From contig DIWJ01000012.1 in the NCBI GenBank assembly GCA_002428445.1, forward strand, positions 98,467 to 162,466: a stretch of DNA of 64,000 bases. The letters run 5' to 3'. The notes below the pieces were generated by a model that did no database searches, had not been told where the DNA came from, and saw only the letters and a program-made list of their open reading frames with translations. A program made the translations under genes and the position numbers. Shown one piece after another: positions 25,894 through 34,672 of the stretch. Numbering within the stretch: the first letter of the stretch is position 1; each line of letters opens with the position of its first letter. Origin of the DNA: Syntrophaceae bacterium UBA6109. GTDB taxonomy: Bacteria; Desulfobacterota; Syntrophia; Syntrophales; UBA6109.

Positions 25894-27111
25894 TCAGAAA
25901 ACGAACAGCAGCAGCCCCTTCAGATAACGCCCCTCCGGATGGCCCGGATCCGTGGGATGATCGGGCGAGGGACCCAGCGATCGGAGAATCGCAGCGGATC
26001 GCCCCGCGTCGCGAAGCGCCCCCAGGACAATCTTCCGAAACAGCTCCTCATCGACGGGATTCGAGCAGGAGAAGGTTGCCAGGATTCCCCCTCTTTTCAG
26101 CCTTTTCAGCGCCTGGAGATGGACCTCCTTATAGCCCCTTGCGGCCGAAGGAACATCCCGGCTCGATTTCGCAAAGGCTGGCGGATCAAGGATGATCAGA
26201 TCGAATTGTTCTTCGGTTTCCCGGAAGTAGTTGAAGACGTCCGCCTCGATGACCGGGTGCCGGTCGGTGGGAATCCCATTGGCCGCAAGGTTGCGGCCGG
26301 CAATGGCGTTTGCAGCCGCGGAGGCATCCACGGAAACGACGCGGGCCGCGCCGGCGCCGGCGCAGGCGACGGAAAAACCGCCGGTGTAGGAAAAGGCGTT
26401 CAGCACCGACATGCCGGTGCTGACCTGTGCGACGATGCCGCGGTTGATGCGCTGATCCAGGAAAAACCCGGTCTTCTGTCCGGAGGCTACGTCGACGAAG
26501 TATTTTCTCCCCTCCTCGCGGATCGGAACCAGGGACGGCAGCTTTTCTCCCTGCAGCAGTCCGACCCGGTCGGACAGTCCCTCCCGCCGGCGGGAACGTC
26601 CCTCGCTTCGCTCGTAGATCCATTGCGGACAGAGTTCCGTCCGGAAGATTTCGACCAGTTCTTCGCGGCGGCGGTCCATGCCCGACGTGGCGATGACAAT
26701 CGCCAGGCAATCTCCATAGACGTCCGCCACCAGACCGGGCATGCCGTCCCCTTCCGCATTGATCAGGCGGTAGGCCGTCGTGTCCGGCGGCAGGACGCGC
26801 CGCCTCAACGACATCGCATCCCGCAGCCTCCTTCGCCAGAAATCTCCGTCGACGGTCTCGCGGGTATTCCAGGACAGCCGCCGGAAGACGATATCCGACG
26901 AAGGCTGGTAAAATCCCAGCGCGAGCGGACTGCCGTCATGCGCGGCGGCGGTTACGACGTCTCCGGAGGCGGCGCTTCCCTCCATCTGCGCGACGGCGCC
27001 CGAGAAGATCCAGGGATGGCCGCGGCGCAACGAAACGTCGCGTCCGGCTTTCAATTTCAGAACAGGGTAACCCGTCACACCATCATCCTCTTTCGACACC
27101 GGCGCCAACAT
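25894..27111 (-). CDS. rlmI: RlmI-type 23S rRNA (cytosine-C5)-methyltransferase
   Basis: 405 residues. The N-terminal PUA-like domain is LKAGRDVSLRRGHPWIFSGAV. A linker with YRLINAEGDGMPGLVAD and TGFFLDQRINR precedes a Rossmann SAM-dependent methyltransferase domain with NAFSYTGGFSV (motif I) and DLIILDPPAFAKS (motif IV). It matches the RlmI/YccW family, which modifies C1962 of 23S rRNA in E. coli. A GTG at 27078 with AGAGGA upstream is an equally good start (394 aa). It is monocistronic and divergent from manC. Paralogous families (RlmK/L) share these motifs, so target specificity is inferred. Confidence 0.85.
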   Translation of the reverse strand: MLAPVSKEDDGVTGYPVLKLKAGRDVSLRRGHPWIFSGAVAQMEGSAASGDVVTAAAHDGSPLALGFYQPSSDIVFRRLSWNTRETVDGDFWRRRLRDAMSLRRRVLPPDTTAYRLINAEGDGMPGLVADVYGDCLAIVIATSGMDRRREELVEIFRTELCPQWIYERSEGRSRRREGLSDRVGLLQGEKLPSLVPIREEGRKYFVDVASGQKTGFFLDQRINRGIVAQVSTGMSVLNAFSYTGGFSVACAGAGAARVVSVDASAAANAIAGRNLAANGIPTDRHPVIEADVFNYFRETEEQFDLIILDPPAFAKSSRDVPSAARGYKEVHLQALKRLKRGGILATFSCSNPVDEELFRKIVLGALRDAGRSAAILRSLGPSPDHPTDPGHPEGRYLKGLLLFVF

Positions 27112-27246
27112 ATCGATTCAGCACTTTAAAAGCAAGACGGATCGTTGTATAAGGGGGCACCTGCGGATTTCCGGCGGCCTTCGCACGCGCCGCCGGGGAA
27201 AGTCTTCGCAGACGCAATCATCACGGCGCGAGTGAAAGGGAAGACC

Positions 27247-28317
27247 ATGTACGCGGTCATCATGGCGGGGGGAAGAGGCAGCCGTTTCTGGCCCAAGAGC
27301 CGGGAGAGACTGCCCAAGCACCTTCTGGATATCTTCGGCGGCAGAACCATCATCCAGGAGACCGTCGCCCGGGTGTTGCCGCTGGTCCCGCCCGGGAAGA
27401 TCCTGATCGTCACCGGGGAAAGCCACGCCGAGGAGCTGATCCTCCAGCTCCCGGAACTGCCGCGCCAGAACATCCTCGTCGAGCCGGTCGGCAGAAACAC
27501 AGCGCCCTGCATCGGCTGGGCCGCCGTCGAGATCGCCCGGTGCGATCCCTCAGAGGTGATGCTGGTTCTGCCCTCCGACCAGCTCATCGCCGACACGGAG
27601 CGATTCCGCAGCGTGCTCAGTGCGGCGGCGGATGCGGCGGCCGGGGGCGACTTCCTCGTCACGATCGGAATACCGCCCACCGGCCCGGAAACCGGCTACG
27701 GATATCTGGAGTGCGGCGGAAAGGCCTTCACGGCTTGCGGAGAGGAGGTGTTCCACGTCGCCTCGATCCGCGAAAAGCCGGACCGCGCGACGGCGCGCGA
27801 ATTCCTTGCCCGCGGCGGATTCCTCTGGAACAGCGGCATGTTCGTCTGGCGCGCGGACTCCATCCTGCAGGCCATCGGCCGCTGGATGCCGGAGCTCGGC
27901 AGCGGCCTCCTGCGGATCGGAAAGATGCCGGTCCCGGCGTCTGCAGGAAAGGAATTCCGCAGGATCTACGAGCAGCTTCCCGCCGTCTCCATCGACTACG
28001 GGGTGATGGAAAAGGCCGGCAACGCGCTCGTCCTGCGCGGCGACTTCGGCTGGTCGGATGTGGGCAGCTGGGATGCCCTCTGGGACATCTCGGAAAAGGA
28101 CAGCTGCGGAAACGCCGCCTCATGCCGCCTTGTGGGCGTCGATTCCGCCAATGTGCTCGTCCACGGCGCGAAAAAGCTCGTCGCCCTCGTCGGGGTGAAG
28201 GATCTGATCGTCGTGGAGACGGAAGACGCCCTGCTCATCTGCAAGAGAGGCGACTCCCAGGAGGTAAAAAAGGCAGTTGCGGAAATCGAAAGGAGGGGAT
28301 GGAAAGAATTCTTATAA
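27247..28317 (+). CDS. manC: Mannose-1-phosphate guanylyltransferase
   Basis: 356 residues from the ATG at 27247 (AAAGGGA upstream). The upstream frame extension is not family-like. Nucleotidyltransferase signature GGRGSRFWPKSRERLPKHLL, then ILVEPVGRNTAPCIGWAA, VLPSDQLI, GYGYLE, EKPD, WNSGMFVW, SIDYGVMEKA and DFGWSDVGSWDAL. It makes GDP-mannose from mannose-1-P and GTP for polysaccharide or LPS. It lacks the C-terminal phosphomannose-isomerase cupin found in bifunctional enzymes; a stand-alone cupin of that type is encoded at 40253-40597. Confidence 0.93.
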   Translation: MYAVIMAGGRGSRFWPKSRERLPKHLLDIFGGRTIIQETVARVLPLVPPGKILIVTGESHAEELILQLPELPRQNILVEPVGRNTAPCIGWAAVEIARCDPSEVMLVLPSDQLIADTERFRSVLSAAADAAAGGDFLVTIGIPPTGPETGYGYLECGGKAFTACGEEVFHVASIREKPDRATAREFLARGGFLWNSGMFVWRADSILQAIGRWMPELGSGLLRIGKMPVPASAGKEFRRIYEQLPAVSIDYGVMEKAGNALVLRGDFGWSDVGSWDALWDISEKDSCGNAASCRLVGVDSANVLVHGAKKLVALVGVKDLIVVETEDALLICKRGDSQEVKKAVAEIERRGWKEFL

Positions 28318-28340
28318 GGCCGGCGCCGTTCCCGATCCTC

Positions 28341-28652
28341 TCATTTCAGGATCACGGGCTTCCCCTGCACCGTCAGTTTTCCTTCCTTCAGCAATTCGAC
28401 GATATTTTCCACCGATGTCTTCCCGTCATCGAATGTGATAACGAGGGTGCTCGCTTTCGCAGCTTCCCAGCGGACAACGCCGTTCGCGGATTGGAGGATC
28501 GCCCGGACCCTCGCCGCGGTCCCTCAGGAACTGCAGCCGGGTACGACGATCTGGACCTTTTTCTCCGCGGCACCGGCAGCGGCGAAGTGCCCCGCCAGCA
28601 GCAAAACGCCCAGCACCGCGACAACTGTCGAAAGCCATTGACTGCGTTGCAT
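28341..28652 (-). CDS. Periplasmic MerP/HMA-like selenoprotein (in-frame UGA = Sec43)
   Basis: Read from the ATG at 28652 (GGGAG nine bases upstream), 104 codons run to the TGA at 28343-28341 with a single internal TGA at 28526-28524. Residues 1-29 are a signal peptide (VVAVLGVLLLAGHFAAAGA). The mature domain begins KKVQIVVPGCSSUG. Cys40-Ser-Ser-Sec43 aligns with the metal-binding CSAC of MerP. Homology continues past the UGA: TLVITFDDGKTSVENIV matches the MerP strand AVVTFDDAKTSV, and the domain closes at normal length. A SECIS-like hairpin follows the UGA. A CxxU motif suggests redox or soft-metal/selenium-dependent chemistry in the periplasm. Default gene finders will miss or split it. Confidence 0.85.
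28494..28512 (-). promoter_or_regulatory. Candidate bacterial SECIS element
   Basis: Starting 12 nt after the UGA, GAGGGTC (28512-28506) pairs with GATCCTC (28500-28494) over 7 bp (one G-U), closing a CGGGC loop. The apical loop begins 18 nt after the UGA, is 5 nt long and has G as its second base. This fits the general bacterial SECIS model (short stem, loop ~16-37 nt from UGA, G among the first two loop bases). A competing 5-bp hairpin closer to the UGA exists. Confidence 0.65.
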
Positions 28653-28738
28653 CGTTTCGGTCTCCCGGTTGATCGGCAGGGCTCTTATAGACCGGATTCG
28701 TCCGGAAATCCAGTCCCGGCTCCCGGCCCGCGTCCGCC

Positions 28739-28767
28739 TTGACTCGCCCGCATCAATCCACTATAAG
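28739..28767 (+). promoter_or_regulatory. Promoter of the maf-yggS operon
   Basis: TTGACT (28739-28744), a 17-bp spacer and TATAAG (28762-28767), 42 bp before the maf start. Five of six matches in both hexamers make it one of the better sigma-70-type promoters in the window. Confidence 0.65.
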
Positions 28768-28808
28768 GGCGAAGATATCGGGACGACGTACGGAGAAACG
28801 GGACAAAC

Positions 28809-29405
28809 ATGGGACTGCAAACGACGGGGCGGGTCATCCTGGCCTCGGCCTCACCTCGCCGCATCGAGCTCCTGCAGCAGATGGGCCTGCGCTTCGAAAT
28901 CGCCACCAGCGGCGTCGATGAGAACTTCCGCGAGGGCGAGTCCCCGCGGGATCACGTCCTGCGGCTGGCCGAAGCGAAGGCCGGCGCCGTTTCCCTGCTC
29001 CGGCCCGACGCCTGGGTCCTGGGCGCGGACACCATCGTCGTCATCGACGGCGAGATCCTCGGGAAGCCCTCCTCGCCTGCGGAGGCGATCGCCATGATGC
29101 GGAAGCTCAGCGGGCGGGAGCATCGCGTCTTCACCGGTTTCAACATGACATCGGCCGAGCGCGGCATAACGGTCAGCGAAGCGGTGGAATCGGCCGTGAC
29201 CTTCCGGACGATCGGCGACGACGAAGCCGCGTGGTATGCGGCGACGGACGAGCCTTACGACAAGGCGGGCGCCTACGCCGTCCAGGGGCTGGGCGCCTTC
29301 TTCATCCGGGAGATCCGCGGCTCCTACACGAACGTCATGGGACTTCCCTTGTGCGAAGTCGTGGACGTTCTGAAGAAACTCGGGATCCTCTCTTTTGCCG
29401 GTTAG
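28809..29405 (+). CDS. maf: Maf-family nucleoside-triphosphate pyrophosphatase
   Basis: 198 residues. Maf/HAM1-fold signatures: ILASASPRRIELLQQMG (phosphate loop), ESPRDHVLRLAEAKA, VLGADTIVVIDGEILGKP, MRKLSGREHRVFTGF, and DKAGAYAVQGLGAFFI. It hydrolyses dTTP/UTP or modified nucleotides to monophosphates and PPi, in housecleaning. Between Maf subgroups (YhdE dTTPase versus YceF) the KxE...Q pattern favours the YhdE-like group. It is the first gene of an operon with yggS. Confidence 0.92.
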   Translation: MGLQTTGRVILASASPRRIELLQQMGLRFEIATSGVDENFREGESPRDHVLRLAEAKAGAVSLLRPDAWVLGADTIVVIDGEILGKPSSPAEAIAMMRKLSGREHRVFTGFNMTSAERGITVSEAVESAVTFRTIGDDEAAWYAATDEPYDKAGAYAVQGLGAFFIREIRGSYTNVMGLPLCEVVDVLKKLGILSFAG

Positions 29406-29409
29406 CAGC

Positions 29410-30120
29410 ATGGATTCAGCGGTCCGTCCCAACATTCTTCTGATACGCGAACGCATCGCCGAGGCGGCGCTGCGCAGGGGACGGCTCCCCTCCGACGTGC
29501 GGCTCATGGCCGTGACGAAGACGGTGGACGACGAACGGGTCGCTGAGGCGATTGCCGCCGGCGTGGACATCATCGGCGAAAACTACGTCCAGGAGGGAAA
29601 GCGGAAGATCGAGAAACTCGGGAAGAGCGTGGAATGGCACATGATCGGCCGCCTGCAGACGAACAAGGCCAAGTACGCAGTCAAGCTCTTTGACCTGATC
29701 CACTCCGTCGACCGGATCGAGCTTGCGCAGGAACTCAGCCGGAGATCCGCCCTTGCCGGAACGGTCACGCCCGTGCTCGTCGAGGTCAATACCGGAGGGG
29801 AGGATACGAAGAGCGGCATTCCCCCGGCCCGGGCGGTGGAACTCGTGCGGAGCGCCGCGGCCCTGCCGAATCTTTCGGTGCGGGGACTCATGACCATGCC
29901 GCCGTGGTTCGACGATCCCGAAGAGGCCCGCCCCTTTTTCCGGTCGCTCCGCGAACTCCGGGACCGGATCGAAGGAGAGCGCATTGCCGGGGTTTCGATG
30001 CGCGAACTTTCGATGGGCATGACGCAGGATTTCGAAGTCGCCGTCGAAGAAGGCTCCACGATCGTGAGGATCGGCCGGGCGATCTTCGGCGAACGGCCGG
30101 TCCGGAGAGGATCCCCGTGA
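29410..30120 (+). CDS. yggS: YggS-family PLP homeostasis protein
   Basis: 236 residues from ATG 29410; a TTG five codons earlier is possible. Fold-type III PLP-binding barrel: LMAVTKTVDDERV (the Lys forms the Schiff base), IGENYVQEGKRK, WHMIGRLQTNKAKYAVKLFDLIHSVD, LVEVNTGGEDTKSGI, GLMTMPP and SMGMTQDFEVAVEEGSTIVRIGRAIFG. The family controls cytosolic PLP pools and has no known catalytic turnover. It is coupled by GTGA to a membrane-protein gene. Confidence 0.93.
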   Translation: MDSAVRPNILLIRERIAEAALRRGRLPSDVRLMAVTKTVDDERVAEAIAAGVDIIGENYVQEGKRKIEKLGKSVEWHMIGRLQTNKAKYAVKLFDLIHSVDRIELAQELSRRSALAGTVTPVLVEVNTGGEDTKSGIPPARAVELVRSAAALPNLSVRGLMTMPPWFDDPEEARPFFRSLRELRDRIEGERIAGVSMRELSMGMTQDFEVAVEEGSTIVRIGRAIFGERPVRRGSP

Positions 30121-30857
30121 AACGATTCCAGTGGCCCTTCCTGCTCGGGACATCCCTCATCGCCCTGTCGGCGATGTTTTACTACATCCATTGGCTGGTC
30201 TTCCGGGATGCCCACCATATCTTCATCTATCTGGTGGGAGACATCGCCTTCGTCTTCATCGAAGTCCTCCTGGTGACGCTTATCCTGCACGAATTGCTGA
30301 GCCTGCGCGAGAAGCGCAGCCTCCTGGAAAAACTCAACATGGTGATCGGTTCCTTCTTCAGCGAGGTGGGGTTCGCGCTGCTGAAGAGCCTGTCGGGTCT
30401 GGATCGAAATGCCGGTCAGATCAGGAAGGATCTCCTCGTCAAGGCATCCTGGACGGCAAGGGAATTTGCCGAAACGAGTCGAAAACTCAAGCAGCATCGC
30501 GGCGACATCGAGGTCTGCGGGGCAGACCTCGGAGCGCTGCGGGAACTCTTGGTCAAACACCGGGAGTTTCTCCTCCGCCTCCTGGAGAACCCGAGTCTTC
30601 TGGAGCACGACGCCTTCACGAACGTCCTCACCGCCGTCTTTCACCTGACGGAGGAGCTCTCGGCGCGGACCGACCTGGCGCATCTGAAGGAAGCGGACTG
30701 CCGTCATATCGAAGTGGACATGCAGCGCGTCTACGGGCAGCTCATCTCCACCTGGCTCGACTACATGAAGCACCTTCACGACCATTTCCCCTATCTGTTC
30801 TCGTTCGCCATGCGGACGAACCCGTTCGACCCGGATGCGACCCCGGAGGTGAAATAG
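30117..30857 (+). CDS. Conserved membrane protein of unknown function
   Basis: 246 residues from GTG 30117, overlapping the yggS stop. Two N-terminal membrane helices (FLLGTSLIALSAMFYYIHW and IFIYLVGDIAFVFIEVLLVTLIL) are followed by ~180 mostly helical cytoplasmic residues with LSLREKRSLLEKLNMVIGSFFSEVG, RKDLLVKASW, LLVKHREFLLRLLENPSLLEHDAFTNVL and HLHDHFPYLFSFA (all read as one domain). I recognise no catalytic motif. The topology resembles small membrane-anchored signalling adaptors. It probably shares the maf-yggS transcript. Confidence 0.75.
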   Translation: MKRFQWPFLLGTSLIALSAMFYYIHWLVFRDAHHIFIYLVGDIAFVFIEVLLVTLILHELLSLREKRSLLEKLNMVIGSFFSEVGFALLKSLSGLDRNAGQIRKDLLVKASWTAREFAETSRKLKQHRGDIEVCGADLGALRELLVKHREFLLRLLENPSLLEHDAFTNVLTAVFHLTEELSARTDLAHLKEADCRHIEVDMQRVYGQLISTWLDYMKHLHDHFPYLFSFAMRTNPFDPDATPEVK

Positions 30858-30894
30858 CCGGCCCTGCTTTCGTGGCGACAAGAAGTCTTTCTAA

Positions 30895-31018
30895 CAGGCT
30901 GTTGAAAAACGCCCGGCTGCTGCGTTTTCTTCATCCTTCGCCATTCGACGTACCGCCAAGTACGCCTCATGGCTCAGGATTTCAGAAGCCTTGCATCCGG
31001 ACATTTTTGAACAGCCTG
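30895..31018. repeat. MITE/REP-like element with terminal inverted repeats
   Basis: The element starts CAGGCTGTTGAAAAAC and ends TTTTTGAACAGCCTG, imperfect terminal inverted repeats of ~15 bp enclosing ~95 bp (with CGCCAAGTACGCC and CGTTTTCTTCATCC motifs). It sits between the membrane-protein gene and the rubredoxin gene. Immediately after it (31028-31046) a second motif TTTTTCAACAACCTGCTA recurs, inverted, at the right edge of the window (63980-63996). Confidence 0.65.
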
Positions 31019-31059
31019 CTCTTAACAACTTTTTCAACAACCTGCTAAAGGAGAACTCC

Positions 31060-31752
31060 ATGAACACCAAGGCATTCCGCAAGCTCAGTTACGGCCTCTA
31101 CATCGTCAGTTCCCGCAGCGGGGAGCGGCTCAACGGCCAGATCGCCAACACCGTCGTCCAGGTATCGTCGGACCCCGCGACAATCGCCGTCAGTCTCAAC
31201 AAGAAAAACCTTACCCACGATTTCGTCCGCGACAGCCGCGTATTTTCGGTGTCGATCCTGTCGAAGGATGCGCCTCTGGCCTTCATCGGCCGCTTCGGTT
31301 TCAAGGGCGGCCGGGAGGTTGACAAGTTCTCCGACACCGGCTACCGGATGGGCGCGACCGGCGCCCCGATCGTAACGGATTTTTCCGTGGCCTATGTCGA
31401 GGCGGAAGTCGTCGGCGAGACGGATTGCGGGACGCACACGGTCTTCATCGGAAAGGTCGTCGATGGCGCGGTCCTGAGCGAAGCGGAGCCGATGACCTAC
31501 GCGTTCTATCACGAGGTCAAGGGAGGCAAGTCGCCGAAGAACGCACCCACCTTTATCCCGGACGAGCCCGAGGCGTCGCCGGCCGTGAAGGCCGGGCGAT
31601 ACGTCTGCACGCTCTGCGGCTACGTGTACGATCCGGAAAAAGGAGACCCCGATGCGGGAATTGCGCCCGGGACACCCTTCGAGAAGCTTCCCGACGGCTG
31701 GGTGTGCCCGGTCTGCGGGGCGGAGAAAGACAAGTTCGAGCCGGAAAAATAG
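31060..31752 (+). CDS. Flavin reductase-rubredoxin fusion (high-molecular-weight rubredoxin type)
   Basis: 230 residues from ATG 31060 (AAAGGAG upstream); the upstream extension lies within the repeat. The N-terminal FMN-binding split-barrel domain ([51 protein letters not shown]) covers residues 1-165. The C-terminal rubredoxin (residues ~180-230) has CTLCGYVYD and CPVCG binding one Fe. In acetogens and methanogens this fusion (Hrb) reduces flavodiiron proteins that detoxify O2 or NO. Here it is monocistronic. It is consistent with an anaerobe coping with oxygen. Confidence 0.9.
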   Translation: MNTKAFRKLSYGLYIVSSRSGERLNGQIANTVVQVSSDPATIAVSLNKKNLTHDFVRDSRVFSVSILSKDAPLAFIGRFGFKGGREVDKFSDTGYRMGATGAPIVTDFSVAYVEAEVVGETDCGTHTVFIGKVVDGAVLSEAEPMTYAFYHEVKGGKSPKNAPTFIPDEPEASPAVKAGRYVCTLCGYVYDPEKGDPDAGIAPGTPFEKLPDGWVCPVCGAEKDKFEPEK

Positions 31753-31845
31753 ACGGCTGTTGAATCCGACAGCGAGCGCCGTTCCGCGGCTAGTCGCGGA
31801 ATGGACGAGCGAATGGAAACCCGGCATTTTCCCTGGGGATCGTAG

Positions 31846-31869
31846 AACTCCGAAGCTCGCTTCGGAGTT
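31846..31869. terminator. 10-bp perfect hairpin between convergent hrb-like and copA genes
   Basis: AACTCCGAAG (31846-31855) pairs with CTTCGGAGTT (31860-31869) around a CTCG loop. It lies in a wider imperfect dyad (GGCATTTT ... AAAAATGCC). Without a U tract on either strand, termination is likely but not certain. Confidence 0.45.
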
Positions 31870-31905
31870 GTACAAAAATGCCCGCCTGCGGGTGCGGAAC
31901 AGGCT

Positions 31906-34173
31906 TCAGGTTCGAGCCATCCTCTTCTTCCACACCCGGCGCAGGCGGAGCGAGTTGCTGACGACGGAAACGGAACTCAGGGCCATCGCGGCGGCCGCAA
32001 ACTCCGGATTGAGGAGAATCCCGAAAAAGGGATACAGGGCGCCGGCGGCGACGGGAATCCCGACGATGTTGTAGATGAACGCCCAGAACAGGTTCTGGCG
32101 GATGACCTTCATCGTCTCCGCCGACAGGAGGATCGCCTGCGGCACGGTCCGAAGATCGTCCCGCATCAACGTGATGTCGCTGGCCTCGATGGCGATGTCG
32201 GTGCCGGCCCCGATGGCGATCCCGATGTCGGCCGCGGCCAGCGCCGGCGCATCGTTGATGCCGTCGCCCACCATGGCGACCACCTCTCCCGCTTCGCGCA
32301 GACGGCGAATCTCGTCCGCCTTCCCCCCGGGAAGAACTTCGGCCAGGACGCGGTCGATGCCGACGGCTCCAGCCACCGCCTTCCCCGTTCCCGCCGTGTC
32401 CCCCGTGATCATGGCGACCTGAAGCCCCATCTCCCCGAGGGCCGCGACCGCCGCGGCCGCGGATTCCTTCGGCGTATCGGCGATGCCGATCACACCGAGC
32501 GCCCTCTTCTCCAGCGCCACGAAGACGCAGGTCTTTCCCTCTCCGCTCAGGCGTTCACAGGCGGCCGCGAGATCGCCGAGGGGCACTTCTTCCCTGGTGA
32601 GAAGCGGCCTATTCCCCAGCAGGCAGCTCTTGCCGCCGAGACGGGCCCGCGCACCGAAGCCGGAAAGGGCTTCAAATCCCTCCGCCGGTTCAGGCGCCAG
32701 GCCTTCCTTCACGGCCCGCGCCATGACGGCCCGCGCCAGCGGATGCTCCGAAGAGCTCTCGATGCAAAGCGCCGTCTGCAGGAGTTCCCGTTCCGAAACG
32801 CCCGGGACGGGCACGACATCCGTAACCTGAGGTTCTCCCTTCGTCAGCGTTCCCGTCTTGTCGAATACGACCGTTGTGAGCTTGTAGGCATTCTCGAGGC
32901 TCTCGGCGTCGCGAATCAGGATGCCGTTATCGGCGCCCAGTCCCGTGCCGACCATGACCGCCGTCGGCGTCGCAAGGCCGAGGGCACATGGGCACGCGAT
33001 GACGAGGACGGAAACAAAATTCAGGAGGGCACGGCTGAAGGACGGTTCCGGAACGAAAAAATACCAGACGACGAATGTGACCGCCCCGATCGCAAAGACC
33101 GCCGGCACGAAAACGGAAGCGACGCGGTCGGCGATCCGCTGGATCGGCGCCTTCGATCCCTGGGCGTCTGAAACCATCCGCACGATCTGCGCCAGCGCCG
33201 TTTCCGTCCCGACGCGGGTCGCGCGGAAGACAAGCGCCCCGTTCAGATTGATCGTCGCCGCGAAAACCTGCGTCCCCGTTTCCTTCGGGACGGGCATGCT
33301 CTCGCCGGTCAGCATGGATTCGTCGACATTGGAGGCGCCGGAGACCACGGTGCCGTCGGTTGGAATGCGTTCGCCCGGCCGGACGATCACCAGATCCTCC
33401 TTGAGAACACCCTCGATGGGGAGCTCCGTCTCGACGCCCTCCCTCATGACGCGGGCCGTTTTCGGCGTCAGGTCCAGCAGTTTGCGGATCGCCAGCGATG
33501 TCCTCCCCTTCGCTTTGGCCTCCAGCAGCCTGCCGAGGATGATGAGCGTCACGATGAACGCCGCGCCGTCGTAGTAGACGTGCGGTGCGATACCGGCCTG
33601 GGAAAAGAAGGCGGGGAAGAATGTGGCGGCGGCCGAATAGGCGTAGGCAGACAGCGCCCCTACCGCCACCAGGGTGTTCATGTCGGTCGTCTTCTGCCGC
33701 GCGGCCTTGACTGCCCCGATGATAAAGCGATCGCCCACCCAGAAGACGACGGGGGCGGTCAGGACGAACATCGCATAGAGGACGATCTGGCGCGGCAGAC
33801 CGTGCAGAAAGGGAAACCAGTGCTGCATGGAACCGAGAAAGACGATGACGGAGAGGACGGCTCCGACGACGAGCCTCGTCCGCAGTTCGCGGACCTCGCG
33901 CTCCCTTTCGGCCGTGATCGGATCGGGCTCGTCGTCCCGCGGAACGCCGAGGAAGGTGTACCCCTGATCTTCTATGGCCTTGCGCAGTTCCGGCAGCCCG
34001 GCCCAGTCCGCATCGTGGACGACGGTCGCCCTGGCCGTCGCCAGATTGACCGCCGCGTCCCTTACACCGGGGAGTTCCCTGAGCGCCGACTCGACCCGCC
34101 GGACACAGGCGGCGCAGGTCATGCCGCCGACCGTCACGGTCGTCTTGAGGTTCTTGTCTTCAGCCGATTTCAT
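31906..34173 (-). CDS. copA: Copper-exporting P1B-type ATPase
   Basis: 755 residues from ATG 34173. It has one N-terminal heavy-metal-associated domain ([16 protein letters not shown]), eight membrane helices, actuator TGES, CPC metal channel ([14 protein letters not shown]), phosphorylation DKTGTLT, the HP motif [10 protein letters not shown], and the hinge [18 protein letters not shown]. The MSS of the last helices (YN and [15 protein letters not shown]) matches Cu(I) exporters. It pumps Cu+ from cytosol to periplasm. The start overlaps the copZ 3' end by 14 bp, giving co-translation with its chaperone. No CueR/CsoR is adjacent. Confidence 0.93.
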   Translation of the reverse strand: MKSAEDKNLKTTVTVGGMTCAACVRRVESALRELPGVRDAAVNLATARATVVHDADWAGLPELRKAIEDQGYTFLGVPRDDEPDPITAEREREVRELRTRLVVGAVLSVIVFLGSMQHWFPFLHGLPRQIVLYAMFVLTAPVVFWVGDRFIIGAVKAARQKTTDMNTLVAVGALSAYAYSAAATFFPAFFSQAGIAPHVYYDGAAFIVTLIILGRLLEAKAKGRTSLAIRKLLDLTPKTARVMREGVETELPIEGVLKEDLVIVRPGERIPTDGTVVSGASNVDESMLTGESMPVPKETGTQVFAATINLNGALVFRATRVGTETALAQIVRMVSDAQGSKAPIQRIADRVASVFVPAVFAIGAVTFVVWYFFVPEPSFSRALLNFVSVLVIACPCALGLATPTAVMVGTGLGADNGILIRDAESLENAYKLTTVVFDKTGTLTKGEPQVTDVVPVPGVSERELLQTALCIESSSEHPLARAVMARAVKEGLAPEPAEGFEALSGFGARARLGGKSCLLGNRPLLTREEVPLGDLAAACERLSGEGKTCVFVALEKRALGVIGIADTPKESAAAAVAALGEMGLQVAMITGDTAGTGKAVAGAVGIDRVLAEVLPGGKADEIRRLREAGEVVAMVGDGINDAPALAAADIGIAIGAGTDIAIEASDITLMRDDLRTVPQAILLSAETMKVIRQNLFWAFIYNIVGIPVAAGALYPFFGILLNPEFAAAAMALSSVSVVSNSLRLRRVWKKRMART

Positions 34174-34357
34174 ATCCCGCCTTGACGATCTTCTGCCGCA
34201 CCGCCTCCATGTCGACCGGCCGCTCCTCCTCAAAGGAGGCTTCACCCTTTTCCAGGTCCACACGCACATCCTTGACGCCGTCGACGGCGCTCAAGGCCTT
34301 TGACACGGCCAGGACGCAATGCCGGCAACTCATCCCCTTGATCTTGATCGTTTTCAT
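34160..34357 (-). CDS. copZ: Copper chaperone, HMA domain
   Basis: 65 residues from ATG 34357, fixed by AGGAGG eight bases upstream; the longer frame is not family-like. A single ferredoxin-like HMA domain with [21 protein letters not shown] holds the CxxC that binds Cu(I). It delivers copper to CopA, whose gene overlaps its end. The His between the Cys residues (CRHC) is less usual than CxxC with small residues and could modulate affinity. Confidence 0.88.
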   Translation of the reverse strand: MKTIKIKGMSCRHCVLAVSKALSAVDGVKDVRVDLEKGEASFEEERPVDMEAVRQKIVKAGYEIG

Positions 34358-34595
34358 TTCTTTCCTCCTGATCATCCTTGGTTTGGAATTCCCGGATCGG
34401 TTCAGCATTGCCCGATATCATATCGCACATCGAACGCCCGGGCAATCGCCGGATTCTCTTAACAACCGGCAGGAAAAAGACGAAACAGCGGTTCCGGAAT
34501 CCTCAGCCGGGGATGACATATTTTGTTGCAATGCGATGCGTTTTCCTGCTATACATCTCCGCCGCTTGCGCCCCTTTTCCGGCGGCAACCATCTC

Positions 34596-34624
34596 TTGAA
34601 TTGTCAATATAAATATGGTTATAT
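34596..34624 (+). promoter_or_regulatory. Possible promoter of the MBL hydrolase gene
   Basis: TTGAAT (34596-34601), a 17-bp spacer and TTATAT (34619-34624), in an AT-rich patch 50 bp before the start. The -35 overlaps a short dyad TTGA-N4-TCAA whose spacing does not fit FNR. Weak call. Confidence 0.35.
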
Positions 34625-34672
34625 GAGCTGGCCTGACGGCCTTGCAGTCGGCGTCGACAACGGAGGGCAGGG

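Noticed and set aside
28341..28652. Interpretation as a pseudogene with a nonsense mutation
   Set aside because: The single TGA sits at the conserved redox-Cys position, the downstream part is intact and a SECIS-like hairpin follows; Sec decoding is the better explanation.
34596..34612. FNR/HcpR-type operator (TTGAATTGTCAA)
   Set aside because: The half-sites are separated by 4 nt instead of the 6 nt required for FNR-type boxes.
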